Part shown: positions 17,679 through 30,179 of the stretch, in pieces | Layout of the letters: each line of letters starts with the position of its first letter | Position numbering within the stretch: position 1 is the first letter of the stretch | Assembly: GCF_001613345.1 (NCBI RefSeq) | Contig: NZ_BDCE01000021.1 | Coordinates: 1-62,043, forward strand | From: Nocardia uniformis NBRC 13702 | Lineage (GTDB): Bacteria > Actinomycetota > Actinomycetes > Mycobacteriales > Mycobacteriaceae | Direction of reading: 5' to 3' | Length of the DNA stretch: 62,043 bases | Program-made: the position numbers and the translations under genes | Notes under the pieces: model-generated | The model's database searches: none | What the model was told of the DNA's origin: nothing | The model's input: the letters and a program-made list of their open reading frames with translations, nothing else

Positions 17679-18188
17679 ATGAAGCCAGGCCAGCTCGCCC
17701 CCAGTTTCGAGCTTCCCGATCAGTCCGGTACCCCGTGCTCCCTCGACGATCTGCTCGCCAAGGGTCCGGTGGTGCTGTTCTTCTACCCCGCCGCCAATAC
17801 CCCCGTGTGCACCGCCGAGGCCTGCCACTTCCGGGATCTGGCAAGCGAATTCGAGGCCCTGGGCGCCTCCCCCGTCGGCATCAGCACCGATTCGGTCGAC
17901 ACCCAGTCCGGATTCGCGGGCAAACAGGGCCTCGGCTACCCCCTGCTCTCCGATAAGGACGGCTCGGTGGCCGCCCAGTTCGGTGTAAAGCGCGGCCTCC
18001 TCGGCAAACTCGCACCCGTCAAGCGCACCACCTTCGTCATCGACCCCGACCGCACCATCGCCACGGTCATCTCGAGCGAACTGCGCGCCAATGTGCACGC
18101 CGACGACGCCCTGGAATTCCTCCGCGACCGCGCGAAGCAGGCGGATACACCCGGACGGGGCGGAGCAGCACCCGAACCGGGACACTGA
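17679..18188 (+). CDS. peroxiredoxin, PrxQ/BCP type
   Basis: This 169-residue thiol peroxidase reduces peroxides in the cytoplasm. The motif YPAANTPVCTAEAC holds the peroxidatic Cys44 after T-P-x and a second Cys five residues later (Cys49), the arrangement of two-cysteine PrxQ enzymes that form a disulfide within one helix. VKRTTFVIDPD supplies the conserved Arg. There is no signal peptide. ATG at 17679 has no ribosome binding site but TAGGGT lies 7 nt upstream, suggesting a leaderless mRNA. A bcp-type gene (bcpB) also lies next to trpE in M. tuberculosis. Confidence 0.93.
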   Translation: MKPGQLAPSFELPDQSGTPCSLDDLLAKGPVVLFFYPAANTPVCTAEACHFRDLASEFEALGASPVGISTDSVDTQSGFAGKQGLGYPLLSDKDGSVAAQFGVKRGLLGKLAPVKRTTFVIDPDRTIATVISSELRANVHADDALEFLRDRAKQADTPGRGGAAPEPGH

Positions 18189-18271
18189 ACTCGAGCTGGC
18201 GACGTCGCCTCGCCCACTTCGCCTCGCCGACCTAGTCATTCCCGACCTAGTCATTCCGGCGTGACCGACCT

Positions 18272-18349
18272 CGTCGTTCCGGCGTGTTTTTGGCTGGAAT
18301 CCACGCACCCACAGCAGTGGATCCCGGCCAAAAGCATGCCGGGATGACC
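18272..18349. repeat. REP-like palindromic element, complete copy
   Basis: Left arm CGTCGTTCCGGCGTGTTT, then GGCTGGAATCCAC; right arm GTGGATCCCGGCCAAAAGC, then ATGCCGGGATGACC; the arms are complementary. Just before it CGACCTAGTCATTCC-like pieces are repeated (18227-18271). No gene is seen between 18189 and 18596. Confidence 0.85.
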
Positions 18350-18460
18350 GTTGCGGCACACCTGCAGGACTGTCGCGGCACACCTGCAGGACAGTTCCGG
18401 CACACCCGCAGGACAGTTCCGGCATACCCGGATGACTGTCCCGGCATTGTCGGGATGACT
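18350..18460. repeat. tandem array, five 22-23-nt units
   Basis: Units read GTTCCGGCACACCCGCAGGA plus two bases, with small changes; the last two units (GTTCCGGCATACCCGGATGA, CT follows) resemble the right arm of the adjoining palindrome. No spacers are present. Confidence 0.8.
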
Positions 18461-18596
18461 GATCAGGCCATGCGCATTCGCCCTCGGCAGCGAGGCAGGC
18501 AAGCGGTTCCCTCAGGCAGAGAAGCGGTTTCGGTATGCCCAGCAAAGGGGCACACCACACGCAGGCCGGTGTCCGCCCGGCATGGCGCCGGTGATT

Positions 18597-18824
18597 TCAG
18601 CACGCGATCACGGTGGCGCCGACTACCGCCGCCATGAGCAGCGAGACGGCCGCGAGCGCCGGTTGGAGCTCTCGACGGTGGAATCCGTTGCGGGCGTGGG
18701 CTATTCGGTGTGCGATCGCCGACGTGCGGCGACTGCGCTGACGGTCCGGCGCAATCGCGTTCCTGGACTTCCGACGACGTCGGATCAGGCCGATGGTGGT
18801 GATTATCGCGGTGAGGATCAGCAT
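18597..18824 (-). CDS. small membrane protein, 75 aa
   Basis: I do not recognise the family. The protein has a short hydrophobic N-terminal segment (MLILTAIITTIGL), a very basic middle (RRRRKSRNA, QRSRRTSA) and a C-terminal membrane helix (LAAVSLLMAAVVGATVIA) ending in Cys. The ATG lies 14 bp after the stop of the reductase gene at 18839 on the same strand, and AAAGG lies about 11 nt upstream, so it is probably the last gene of that unit. Confidence 0.5.
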   Translation of the reverse strand: MLILTAIITTIGLIRRRRKSRNAIAPDRQRSRRTSAIAHRIAHARNGFHRRELQPALAAVSLLMAAVVGATVIAC

Positions 18825-18838
18825 GGGGTGCCGACCTT

Positions 18839-19870
18839 TCAGCTGGTCGAGGCCGATCGGCGATCGGCGGTGGCGCCGTTCGATGCCCGTCGGGACGGGC
18901 CCGGGTCTGCCACGACGCCCAGGCGGATAAGGCTTTCCGCGGTGTCGACGAGCGTGTCCGCGACCGGGCGCATGGTCCAGCCGAGTTCCCGGACGGCTTT
19001 CTCGGAACTCACCGCCTCGCGCCTGCCCAGGTAGCGGGCGGCGGTGGCGGCGTCGGGATTGAATCGGGCCACTATGCGCACCAACCAGTTCGGCAGCACC
19101 CGGGTAGGGATGCGGTAGCGGGCGGCGAGGATCTCGGCCATCTCCGGGAGCGAAACCTGGTCTCCCGCACAGATGTAGCGATTGCCCGCGGCCCGGGGTG
19201 ATTCCATGGCGAGGCGGTGGGCGATGGCGAGGTCGCGGACGTCCACGGTCGCGAAGCCGATATTCGGGACGCCGGGCATTTCCCTGGCGAGCAGGATTCG
19301 GATGCCGTCGACGGAGGTGCGCGCCTCCGGTCGCTGGACCGGCCCCAGAATCATGCCCGGATTGACGACCGTGAATTCGAATCCCGGTCGCTCCTCGGCG
19401 AATTCCCAGGCCGCGCGTTCGGCGAGGGTCTTGCTCTTCTCATAGGCATTGCAGGCCGCCGGGTCGGACCAGTCGTCCTCGGTGCACCGGACGGAATGCC
19501 CGACGCGGACCGCGGCGACCGACGAGGTGAGCACCACCCGTTCGACACCCGCCGCCTCCGCCGCGCGCAGCAGGCGCAGGGTGCCGTCGACGGCCGGGCG
19601 CACCAGGTCGTCCTCGTGGTCAGGTTCGCTGCCCGGGAACGGCGAGGCGGCGTGGACGACGTACCGGCAGCCCGCCACGGCTTCCGCCCAGCCATCGTCG
19701 GCGGTCAGGTCGGCCGCCACCAGCTCGATGCCGGGCAGGTGAGCGGTGGTTTCCGGATGGCCGAGCGAGCGAACGGTGCCGCGCACCGCATAACCCCGAT
19801 CGAGAAGTTCGGTGACGATGTGCCCGGCGAGATATCCCGAAACCCCGGTTACGAGAACACGATCCGACAT
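18839..19870 (-). CDS. NAD(P)-dependent extended SDR / epimerase-reductase
   Basis: This 343-residue Rossmann protein has the nucleotide loop TGVSGYLAGHIV at the start and the catalytic YEKSK (Tyr-x3-Lys) near residue 143. The general pattern (VVHAASPFP, VVNPGMILGP) is that of dihydroflavonol/cinnamoyl-CoA-reductase-like extended SDRs, which reduce ketones or aldehydes; the real substrate is unknown. It is divergent from a TetR regulator at 19958, with two inverted repeats between them, so it is probably that regulator's main target. Confidence 0.88.
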   Translation of the reverse strand: MSDRVLVTGVSGYLAGHIVTELLDRGYAVRGTVRSLGHPETTAHLPGIELVAADLTADDGWAEAVAGCRYVVHAASPFPGSEPDHEDDLVRPAVDGTLRLLRAAEAAGVERVVLTSSVAAVRVGHSVRCTEDDWSDPAACNAYEKSKTLAERAAWEFAEERPGFEFTVVNPGMILGPVQRPEARTSVDGIRILLAREMPGVPNIGFATVDVRDLAIAHRLAMESPRAAGNRYICAGDQVSLPEMAEILAARYRIPTRVLPNWLVRIVARFNPDAATAARYLGRREAVSSEKAVRELGWTMRPVADTLVDTAESLIRLGVVADPGPSRRASNGATADRRSASTS

Positions 19871-19883
19871 TGGCCAGCTCCGA

Positions 19884-19920
19884 TCTAAGCAGTGTTTAGA
19901 ATCTAATCAATGTATAGATT
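19884..19920. promoter_or_regulatory. two inverted repeats, likely TetR operator
   Basis: TCTAA-N7-TTAGA (19884-19900) abuts AATCTA-N9-TAGATT (19900-19920) in the 87-bp gap between the divergent reductase and TetR genes. Such AT-rich palindromes in GC-rich DNA are typical TetR sites. Confidence 0.6.
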
Positions 19921-19957
19921 GGTGAGACCGGACCTGTCAACCCCTTACGCTCATCGC

Positions 19958-20587
19958 ATGGCGTCGACCAAACCCCGCTACCACCACGGTGACCTCCGCG
20001 AGGAACTGCTGCGCGCGTCGCTGCAGCTGATCGAGACCGAGGGCCTGGCCGCGGTGAGCCTGCGCCGAGTCGCGCGCGAGGCGGGCGTGAGCCCGGGCGC
20101 GCCGTACCACCACTTCACCGACCGTGCCGCCCTGCTCGCGGCGCTGTCCACCCGCGGCTTCGAACTGCTGCGCGAGGAACTCATCGCCGCCCGCGACCGC
20201 GCGACCACACCCCTGGACGGCCTCGCCACCCTCGCCGACGCGTACGCCCGATTCGCCCGCGAGCAGCCCTCCTACTTCCGGCTCATGTTCCGTCCCGAGC
20301 TCTCCCAGCCCGAGAAACATCCCGATACCACCGCGGCGGGCGAGGCCACCTTCGCCGTTCTGTCCGAGGCCGTCGCCGCGGCCGTCGAATCCGGGGACCT
20401 ACGAGCCGCCGATGCGCAACTCCTCGCCATGACGTGGTGGAGCCTGGCCCACGGCCTGGCCTCGCTCAGCGTCGATGGCAAGCTCCCCGAGCGCGCGAAA
20501 ATGCTCGGCACCACGGTCCCCGAACTCACCGATCGCATTACCCGACTGTTCGCCGAACTGGTCGATTCCACACGCTCGCGCGACTGA
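19958..20587 (+). CDS. TetR/AcrR family regulator
   Basis: Residues 8-55 form the HTH: YHHGDLREELLRASLQLIE and VSLRRVAREAGVSPGAPYHHF. The C-terminal domain (TWWSLAHGLASLSVDG) fits the WHG-type TetR ligand domain. It probably represses the divergent reductase and itself through the palindromes at 19884-19920. ATG at 19958 has no binding site but TACGCT lies 6 nt upstream, suggesting a leaderless mRNA; the frame is open back to 19910 without homology. Confidence 0.88.
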   Translation: MASTKPRYHHGDLREELLRASLQLIETEGLAAVSLRRVAREAGVSPGAPYHHFTDRAALLAALSTRGFELLREELIAARDRATTPLDGLATLADAYARFAREQPSYFRLMFRPELSQPEKHPDTTAAGEATFAVLSEAVAAAVESGDLRAADAQLLAMTWWSLAHGLASLSVDGKLPERAKMLGTTVPELTDRITRLFAELVDSTRSRD

Positions 20588-20747
20588 ATCGAGCGAACTC
20601 GACCGGATCGTGCGGCCGAGACGACGGAATCGACGGGCTAACCCACCGCCAACCTACGGGCGATACTCGAGCAAACCCGCTGATTCGGCCCGTCACAGCG
20701 GAGTGGCGCTTCCCGGCAGACGCCCATTCCGGGCATACGCTATCGCC

Positions 20748-21350
20748 ATGACGACGCCCAGCGAGTACCCGACGGACGACAAGGGATCCTTCGTCAAATG
20801 GCGCAATCGGATCATCGGGGGGTTGATCCTCGCCGCGGTGCTGTGGCTGACATACGTCATTTTGGCGGCATTCATTCCGCGGTGGTGGGCACAGCGCATC
20901 GCGGAAATGGTGGGCGGCGGTTTCGGTAAGGGAATCTGGTACGGGCTCATCCTCGGCATCGTATGTACGGCTGTACCACTGCTCCTTTTGTTGTCCTCGG
21001 TAATGATTTGGAAGAAACGGGCCGGGCGGTTTATCGCGGGCGCCATGGCCATCCTGGCGATTGTGACGGCCGTACCAAATCTCATGACTCTGACCATCGT
21101 GCTCGGTAACAGCAATGCCGCCCACGCGGGAGAGCGAATTCTCGATGTGGACGCTCCCGGCTTCCGCGGCGCCTGTCTCGCGGGTGCGATCATCGCCGCG
21201 GCGCTATTCGCGCTTGTGGCATTTCTAGTGGTGCGCAGGGGATTACGGCGGCACCGTGCCATCAAAGAGCGGTCGGCACCGGAAAAACAGAGCGCCCCAG
21301 CACAAAAGTCCGCCGAGCCCGCGACAGCGCCGGACCCGGGCGGCCTCTGA
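20748..21350 (+). CDS. predicted membrane protein (permease-like), 200 aa
   Basis: I do not recognise a named family. There are four membrane segments: IIGGLILAAVLWLTYVILAA, WYGLILGIVCTAVPLLLLLS, FIAGAMAILAIVTAVPNLM and AGAIIAAALFALVAFLVV. The Arg/Lys-rich C-terminus with repeated SAPEKQSAP-like units should be cytoplasmic. ATG at 20748 has TACGCT 6 nt upstream and no Shine-Dalgarno sequence, so a leaderless message is likely. It has no obvious operon partner. Confidence 0.75.
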   Translation: MTTPSEYPTDDKGSFVKWRNRIIGGLILAAVLWLTYVILAAFIPRWWAQRIAEMVGGGFGKGIWYGLILGIVCTAVPLLLLLSSVMIWKKRAGRFIAGAMAILAIVTAVPNLMTLTIVLGNSNAAHAGERILDVDAPGFRGACLAGAIIAAALFALVAFLVVRRGLRRHRAIKERSAPEKQSAPAQKSAEPATAPDPGGL

Positions 21351-21525
21351 CTCGTCATCGCAGCTGGCGACACGTGACTGATGTCACGTCATTCACCAAG
21401 GCCCGTGACTGCTGAGCGAAATCGTGGCAAACTTTGTTTCGCGGGTGACTGTTGGTTGAACTCCGCTAGCCGCGGAACAGAGATCAACGAACGAAGGTCA
21501 CTTGGCTGCTACGAGAGGGCGCACG

Positions 21526-22020
21526 GTGACCACCTGGTTGAATCCGATGGAACAGCGAGCTTGGCGTACTGTCATCGCGCTGACCACCCGACTGCCCGCC
21601 GCTCTGGATACCCAGCTGCAACGTGAATCCGGAATTACCCATTTCGAGTTCTTCGTGATGACGCTGCTGTCCGAAGAACCGGGGCACCGGCTGCAACTGA
21701 ACGAGCTGGCCAAGAAAGCAAATGCATCGCTATCACGGCTGTCACATGTGGTGTCGAAACTCGAAAGACTCGGCTGGGCACAGCGCGCCACCATTGCGGG
21801 TCGGCGCGGTGCGCAGGCGGTCCTGACCGACGCCGGGTTCGACAAGGTCACCGAGGCCGCACCGGGTTATCTGGAAACGGTGCGCGGCTTGGTATTCGAC
21901 GGTTTGGATACCGAACAGACCAAGCAGCTCCTGGAAGTCGGTGAGGCCATTGTGGCGCAGATGGAACGCGGCATCACGCGCGGTATCGGACGCGCCGGTC
22001 GCGGTTCCGACACTCCCTGA
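21526..22020 (+). CDS. MarR family regulator
   Basis: A winged-helix regulator of 164 residues: MEQRAWRTVIALTTRLPAAL begins the dimer helix, LNELAKKANASLSRLSHVVS is the recognition HTH and ERLGWAQRATIAGRRGAQA the wing. GTG at 21526 is chosen because GAGAGGG lies about 8 nt upstream and the product then starts like its relatives; a TTG at 21502 is the alternative. It converges with hisI, and its target is not evident from the neighbours. Confidence 0.85.
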   Translation: MTTWLNPMEQRAWRTVIALTTRLPAALDTQLQRESGITHFEFFVMTLLSEEPGHRLQLNELAKKANASLSRLSHVVSKLERLGWAQRATIAGRRGAQAVLTDAGFDKVTEAAPGYLETVRGLVFDGLDTEQTKQLLEVGEAIVAQMERGITRGIGRAGRGSDTP

Positions 22021-22043
22021 CCGACCCGGAAAAGTTCTCCGGC

Positions 22044-22391
22044 TCAGGCCGATTCGGGCAGCAGCACATCCCCGTCCCAGCAGGTGTGGGTGCCGGTGTG
22101 GCAGGCCGCGCCCGCTTGGTCGACGATGAGCAGAATGGCGTCACCGTCGCAGTCGAGGCGGACCTCGTGTACGTACTGGGTGTGGCCGGAGGTCTCGCCC
22201 TTCACCCAGTACTGCTGCCGCGAGCGCGAATAGTAGGTCGCCTTACGGGTTTCCAGCGTACGGGCCAGTGCTTCGTCATCCATCCACGCCATCATGAGCA
22301 CATCGCCGGTGCTTTTCTCCTGCGCGATGGCGGCGACCAGCCCCGCCTCATTGCGCTTGAGGCGGGTGGCGATGGCGGGGTCGAGGCTCAT
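22044..22391 (-). CDS. hisI: phosphoribosyl-AMP cyclohydrolase
   Basis: HisI opens the adenine ring of phosphoribosyl-AMP, the third step of histidine synthesis. The 115-residue protein has the metal sites in VRLDCDGDA and CHTGTHTCW and the core [20 protein letters not shown]. It is not fused to hisE, as usual in actinobacteria. ATG at 22391 matches the mycobacterial start, but its AAGGA touches the codon; an in-frame ATG at 22424 overlaps the stop of the preceding MarR gene (ATGA) and may be used instead. It is the last gene of the his cluster. Confidence 0.93.
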   Translation of the reverse strand: MSLDPAIATRLKRNEAGLVAAIAQEKSTGDVLMMAWMDDEALARTLETRKATYYSRSRQQYWVKGETSGHTQYVHEVRLDCDGDAILLIVDQAGAACHTGTHTCWDGDVLLPESA

Positions 22392-22420
22392 TCCTTCATT
22401 ACAGCAGTCAGCGCGCGCGG

Positions 22421-22837
22421 TCATGACAGCGCGGTCCGCAGGGCGGCGGCGGCACCGTCGGGGGCCTCGTCGAGGGCGGCGGTGAGGGTGGCGCGGTAGG
22501 TGTCGCGGGCAGCGAGGTAGCGCTCGCGGCCCGTGTCGGTGATTACCGTGTACACGCCGCGCCGATCATCCGGGCACAGGTCGCGGTGCGCGAACCCGGC
22601 GGTGTCGAGACGTCCCACCAGGCGGGTCACCGAACTCTGGTTGAGGCCGAGGCGATTGGCGAGGTCCTGCATGCGCAGCTCCCCCGCCGACGATTCGGCG
22701 ATGAAACCGAGCGCACGGTACTCGGACAGCCCCAGCCCGTGCGTGCGCTGCAATGTGGTGGCGAGGCGCTGTTCGACCTGGGCGTGCAGGGCGATGACCC
22801 GGTTCCACATCTGCTCGTCGCGCTGGGCGTTCGACAT
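22421..22837 (-). CDS. MarR family regulator inserted before hisI
   Basis: A 138-residue winged-helix protein: [25 protein letters not shown], the [24 protein letters not shown] and the wing [16 protein letters not shown]. It lies between hisF and hisI, two genes that are adjacent in mycobacteria, and its stop meets the longer hisI frame by ATGA. The AT-rich stretch 22838-22890 upstream (TTTGTACATGCATAC and GTATACATAC) may contain its operator. Whether it senses anything linked to histidine is unknown. Confidence 0.85.
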   Translation of the reverse strand: MSNAQRDEQMWNRVIALHAQVEQRLATTLQRTHGLGLSEYRALGFIAESSAGELRMQDLANRLGLNQSSVTRLVGRLDTAGFAHRDLCPDDRRGVYTVITDTGRERYLAARDTYRATLTAALDEAPDGAAAALRTALS

Positions 22838-22949
22838 AACTTATTTGTACATGCATACTTCTGGCCGCGCAAGGTAATTGCGTATACATACAGCGGACGG
22901 CAACCGCCCCAACCGAGCGTTTGGCAGGGCGGTTTCGGATATTCGGCGT

Positions 22950-23723
22950 TCAGCGGACGGTAATGCCCTCGGAGCGCATGGCGTCCTTCACCTGTCCAAT
23001 GGTGAGATCGCCGAAGTGGAAGACGCTGGCCGCGAGTACCGCATCCGCGCCGGCCTCGACGGCGGGGGCGAAATCGCCGACCGTGCCCGCACCACCGCTG
23101 GCGATGACCGGGACCGAGACGGCGGCGCGCACCGCGCGAATCATGGTCAGGTCGAAACCGGCCTTGGTGCCGTCGGCGTCCATGGAGTTGAGCAGGACCT
23201 CGCCGACGCCGAGTTCCGCACCTCGAATGGCCCATTCGATCGCGTCGATGCCGGTGCCGCGCTTACCGCCGTGGGTGGTGACCTCCCAGCCGGACGGGGT
23301 GGGTTCCCCGCCCGCGGGTACGGTGCGGGCGTCGACCGAGAGCACAATGCACTGCGAGCCGAAGCGCTCCGACATCTCGCGCAGCACTTCGGGTCTGGCG
23401 ATGGCGGCGGTATTCACCGACACCTTGTCCGCGCCCGCGCGCAGCAGCCGATCCACATCGGCCACGGTGCGCACCCCGCCGCCGACGGTGAGCGGAATGA
23501 AGATCTGCTCGGCGGTGCGGGTGACCACATCGATCATGGTGCCGCGGTCGCCGGTGGAGGCGGTGACATCGAGGAAGGTGAGTTCGTCCGCGCCCTGGGC
23601 GTCGTAGGCGGCGGCCAGTTCGACCGGATCGCCCGCGTCACGCAGGTTTTCGAAGTTGACACCCTTGACGACGCGACCGGCGTCGACATCCAGGCAGGGA
23701 ATCACGCGTACTGCCAACGTCAT
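22950..23723 (-). CDS. hisF: imidazole glycerol phosphate synthase, cyclase subunit
   Basis: HisF uses ammonia made by HisH to close the imidazole ring, giving imidazole glycerol phosphate and AICAR. The 257-residue TIM barrel has the catalytic Asp in [14 protein letters not shown], the second Asp in [11 protein letters not shown] and the phosphate loops [10 protein letters not shown] and ASGGAG. ATG at 23723 has GAGGAGAGG upstream and overlaps the impA-like stop by ATGA-type coupling. HisH is encoded at 26197-26832. Confidence 0.96.
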   Translation of the reverse strand: MTLAVRVIPCLDVDAGRVVKGVNFENLRDAGDPVELAAAYDAQGADELTFLDVTASTGDRGTMIDVVTRTAEQIFIPLTVGGGVRTVADVDRLLRAGADKVSVNTAAIARPEVLREMSERFGSQCIVLSVDARTVPAGGEPTPSGWEVTTHGGKRGTGIDAIEWAIRGAELGVGEVLLNSMDADGTKAGFDLTMIRAVRAAVSVPVIASGGAGTVGDFAPAVEAGADAVLAASVFHFGDLTIGQVKDAMRSEGITVR

Positions 23724-24538
23724 TGGTTCGCCTCTCCTCGGACCTGATCGACACACACGCTGATCATGTCCAGTAGTTCTTCGTGCACTCCGGGCGCGGC
23801 CGCCAGCACCGACCCGGATTCGATGGTCCAGGCCTCACCCAGCAGGTCGGTGACGACACCGCCCGCGGCGCGCACCAGCGCGACTCCGGCGGCGTTGTCC
23901 CACGGGTGGTGGCCGAAGATCACGGCACCGCCCAGCACACCGGATGCGGTGTACGCCAAGTCGATTCCGGTGGAGCCGTGCATGCGCATGCGACCGGACA
24001 GGCGGCTGAGCGCCCCCAGCAGATTGAAACGGAAGCGGCCGGGGATGCGGCCCTCACCGTCGAGGTTGAAGGTACCGAAGCCGATCATGGAGTCCGACAG
24101 TTTGCCCCGTTCCAGCTGGGGCAGCGGGACGCCGTTGAGCAGAACCGGGCCGCCGACCGCAGCGGCGTAGCGCTGGCCGAGTACCGGCAGCCAGGTCAGG
24201 CCCAGTACCGGTACGCCGTCCTCGACCAGGGCCAGCAGCATGCCCGAAAGGGGATGTCCGGCCGAGTAATTGAAGGTGCCGTCGATGGGGTCGAGTACCC
24301 ACGCAGTACCCGAGGTCAGCTGGGGGCCACCGAATTCCTCACCGTGCACCGGGATTCCGGTGCGGTCGCTCAACTGCTCCGAGATCTTGCGCTCGATCTC
24401 GAGATCGAGTGCGGTCGCGAAATCGTTGCGGCCCTTCTGAACCGCGCTGGGGGCTCCGAGCCCCTCCACGAAACGCGGTGCGGCAGCGTCGAGTACCTGG
24501 CTCGCGGTGGCGAGCAGTGCGGCGAGGTCGGCGGCCAT
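23720..24538 (-). CDS. impA: inositol-monophosphatase-family enzyme in the his operon (ImpA-like)
   Basis: A 272-residue member of the Mg2+-dependent phosphatase family, with [22 protein letters not shown] (near residue 85) and [18 protein letters not shown]. In mycobacteria impA occupies exactly this place between hisA/priA and hisF. It may act on inositol phosphate or on histidinol phosphate; the sequence does not decide. The start lies 4 bp after the priA stop and its stop overlaps hisF. Confidence 0.9.
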   Translation of the reverse strand: MAADLAALLATASQVLDAAAPRFVEGLGAPSAVQKGRNDFATALDLEIERKISEQLSDRTGIPVHGEEFGGPQLTSGTAWVLDPIDGTFNYSAGHPLSGMLLALVEDGVPVLGLTWLPVLGQRYAAAVGGPVLLNGVPLPQLERGKLSDSMIGFGTFNLDGEGRIPGRFRFNLLGALSRLSGRMRMHGSTGIDLAYTASGVLGGAVIFGHHPWDNAAGVALVRAAGGVVTDLLGEAWTIESGSVLAAAPGVHEELLDMISVCVDQVRGEANQ

Positions 24539-24541
24539 CCG

Positions 24542-25273
24542 CTAGCGGACCGCTTCGAGCGCTTCGGGCAGGGTGAAACGGCCCGCGTACAGGGCCTTTC
24601 CAATAATCGCGCCCTCCACGCCCTCCTCGACCAGGGTCGCGATGGCGCGTAGGTCGTCGAGAGTGGAAACGCCTCCGGAGGCGATGACCGGCGCGTCGGT
24701 GGCATTGGCGACGTGGCTCAGCAGTTCCAGATTGGGGCCGGTGAGGGTGCCGTCCTTGCCGACATCGGTGACCACGTAGCGGGAGCAGCCGTCGCGCTCG
24801 AGCCGCTCGAGCACCTCCCACAGATCGCCGCCGTCGGTCACCCAGCCGCGCCCGCGCAGCCGCCATTCGCCGTCGATGAGCTTCACATCCAGGCCGACGG
24901 CAATGCGGTCGCCGTATTCGCCGATGGCCCGGGCACACCACTGCGGGTTCTCGATGGCGGCGGTGCCGAGGTTGACGCGCGCGCAGCCGGTAGCCAGGGC
25001 CATTTTCAACGATTCGTCATCGCGAATACCGCCGGACAGCTCCACCTTCACATCGAGCTCGCCGACCACCTGAGCCAGCAGTTCCCGATTCGAGCCCTTG
25101 CCGAACGCGGCATCCAAATCGACCAGATGCACCCACTCGGCGCCATCGTTCTGCCAGGCGAGGGCGGCATCGCGCGGGGAACCGTAGCTGGTTTCACTAC
25201 CGGCCTCCCCCTGCACGAGGCGGACGGCCTCACCATTGGCGACATCGACGGCGGGTAGCAGCACAAGACTCAC
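24542..25273 (-). CDS. priA: bifunctional PriA-type isomerase (HisA/TrpF)
   Basis: The enzyme isomerises ProFAR to PRFAR in histidine synthesis. The actinobacterial PriA form also isomerises phosphoribosyl anthranilate, replacing TrpF. The 243-residue barrel has the two catalytic Asp residues in [15 protein letters not shown] and [14 protein letters not shown], and phosphate loops [11 protein letters not shown] and [13 protein letters not shown]. No trpF is present in the trp cluster here, which fits the dual role. It lies between the DUF2071 gene and impA. Confidence 0.95.
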   Translation of the reverse strand: MSLVLLPAVDVANGEAVRLVQGEAGSETSYGSPRDAALAWQNDGAEWVHLVDLDAAFGKGSNRELLAQVVGELDVKVELSGGIRDDESLKMALATGCARVNLGTAAIENPQWCARAIGEYGDRIAVGLDVKLIDGEWRLRGRGWVTDGGDLWEVLERLERDGCSRYVVTDVGKDGTLTGPNLELLSHVANATDAPVIASGGVSTLDDLRAIATLVEEGVEGAIIGKALYAGRFTLPEALEAVR

Positions 25274-25382
25274 GTAGGCAGCTTAATGGTTGCTGGTCGG
25301 TGCCCCCGCGTCGGCCTGGGGTGATGCGGGCGCGATCACCCGATCGTGGCATGGGCCACCTCCGGCAGCGGAACGAGGCGGC

Positions 25383-26123
25383 CTAGCGGTGCCCGATGCC
25401 GTTGAGCCGCACGGGGGTCGGCGATCCGAAGCGGGCAGTCACGGCCGCCGCGTACAGCACGCTGTGCGGTGGGCCGGTCGGTGTGGGTACGCCACAGGCC
25501 GCGAACAGGCCTTCGTCGTGCCAGTCGAGGAGTTCAGCGCGGCGCAACGGCCATATTTCGTGCGCGACCGGGATCTGTAGCGTGCGGCCGTACCAACCCT
25601 GGTGCAGCGACCAGCGGGCGGTGAGCGCGGATTCCAGCTCGGTCGGCTCAATCGCTTCCCCAACGGCGACTCGACACCGCACACCCGCTCCCTCCGGAGG
25701 CGGGTAGCGGCGTGCGGTGCGGTAGGCGATCTCGGTGCCGACACGGTCACACGAAATATCCGCCCAGGTGTAAGGCAGCGCCAAACTCGCCCGCGACAGC
25801 GCCGCGAAGGTCGGATCCGTCGCCTCCATGGTGCGAAAAACCACGCCCCGCCGACCACTTGCATCCACGCTGTAGAGCCGCACATTGAGCTCGCGAAAGC
25901 TGGGATACGGAATACCACCGAACCGCAGCCCCGCCATCCGCAGCCCGATCACCCCGACCCAGCAGGTTCCGTCGACCACATCCGGCTCGGTATTCGGCGG
26001 CAGCAGTGGGCGGACCGTCTCCGGGGCGATCGGCCAGTGCAGGAACACCACATCACGCCAGGTCTGCCGCACCGGCGAGACCGGAATGTCGTGGTCGGCG
26101 GTCACGGGTGGCTGCATTGCCAT
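25383..26123 (-). CDS. DUF2071 (YqjF-like) protein inside the his cluster
   Basis: The 246-residue protein resembles the DUF2071/YqjF family: WRDVVFLHWPIAPETVRPLLP near the start, WVGVIGLRMAGLRF, and ELNVRLYSVDASGRRGVVF. The function is unknown; the fold is related to acetoacetate decarboxylase. It separates hisH from hisA, which are neighbours in mycobacteria, and is on the operon strand with 73 and 109 bp gaps. Start ATG at 26123, with a second Met two codons later. A role in histidine synthesis is not implied by the sequence. Confidence 0.85.
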   Translation of the reverse strand: MAMQPPVTADHDIPVSPVRQTWRDVVFLHWPIAPETVRPLLPPNTEPDVVDGTCWVGVIGLRMAGLRFGGIPYPSFRELNVRLYSVDASGRRGVVFRTMEATDPTFAALSRASLALPYTWADISCDRVGTEIAYRTARRYPPPEGAGVRCRVAVGEAIEPTELESALTARWSLHQGWYGRTLQIPVAHEIWPLRRAELLDWHDEGLFAACGVPTPTGPPHSVLYAAAVTARFGSPTPVRLNGIGHR

Positions 26124-26196
26124 GGACCCATTCTCCGCCGAACGAGGACCGAGCCGTCGTCACAGTGGTGACGGACCGGTTACTCGGCGGGCCGGC

Positions 26197-26828
26197 CTAC
26201 AGCGATCGCACCCAATTGCGCAGCAGGTGGGCCCCCGCGTCGCCGGACTTCTCCGGGTGGAACTGGGTGGCCGACAGTGGGCCGTTCTCGACGGCGGCGA
26301 GGAAGCGGACGCCGTGTTCGGACCAGGTGAGTTTGGCGGGGTCGAGGCTGCCGTCGTCGTTCCATTCCCATTTCTGGGCGGCGTAGGAGTGGACGAAGTA
26401 GAAGCGGGTGTCGGGGTCCATGCCCGCGAACAGGACGCTGTCCGCCGGGGCCGCGACCGTGTTCCAGCCCATGTGTGGGAGGACGGGGGCTTGCAGCCGC
26501 TCCACGGTGCCGGGCCATTCGCCGCAGCCTTCGGTCTCCACGCCGAATTCGACGCCGCGCTCGAAGAGGATCTGCATACCCACGCAGATGCCGAGAACGG
26601 GGCGGCCCCCGGCGAGACGTTTGCCGATAATGCGTTCGCCGCGTACCTCTTTGAGACCCGCCATGCACGCGGCGTACGCGCCGACGCCGGGGACGACGAG
26701 ACCGTCCGCGTTCAAGGCGATTTCGGGATCGGCGGTGACGGTGACCTCGGCGCCGGCGCGCACCAGGGCGCGTTCGGCGGAGTGCAGATTGCCGGAGCCG
26801 TAGTCGAGCAGGGCCAGCTTCTTGGGGC

Positions 26829-26832
<4 letters not shown>
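26197..26832 (-). CDS. hisH: imidazole glycerol phosphate synthase, glutaminase subunit
   Basis: HisH hydrolyses glutamine and channels ammonia to HisF. The 211-residue class I amidotransferase has the nucleophile in [13 protein letters not shown] and the His/Glu pair in TQFHPEKSG, plus [16 protein letters not shown] at the start. The ATG overlaps the hisB stop (ATGA). Length is normal. Confidence 0.96.
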
Positions 26833-29955
<3,123 letters not shown>

Positions 29956-30179
29956 AGCGCTGTGCAGTCCTTGTCTGTGCTGATCATCAAGGGGTCGGGT
30001 ACCCGGCCGGAACCGGCCACGACCAGCTACCAGACTATCGGGTCGATGCCAGCGCATACGTGCCGCACCGCGCTCGGGTCGCGCGGTGCACGATCGCTGC
30101 GACGCAGGTCACATCGGCAGGGTGTGACGGCGGGATGCCACCAGCCCTCGACCCTGGGGCCCACGCCCAGCAACCGACG

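Noticed and set aside
21502..21525. TTG start for the MarR gene at 21502
   Set aside because: GTG at 21526 has a better ribosome binding site and gives the usual N-terminus, so the upstream codons are probably not translated.
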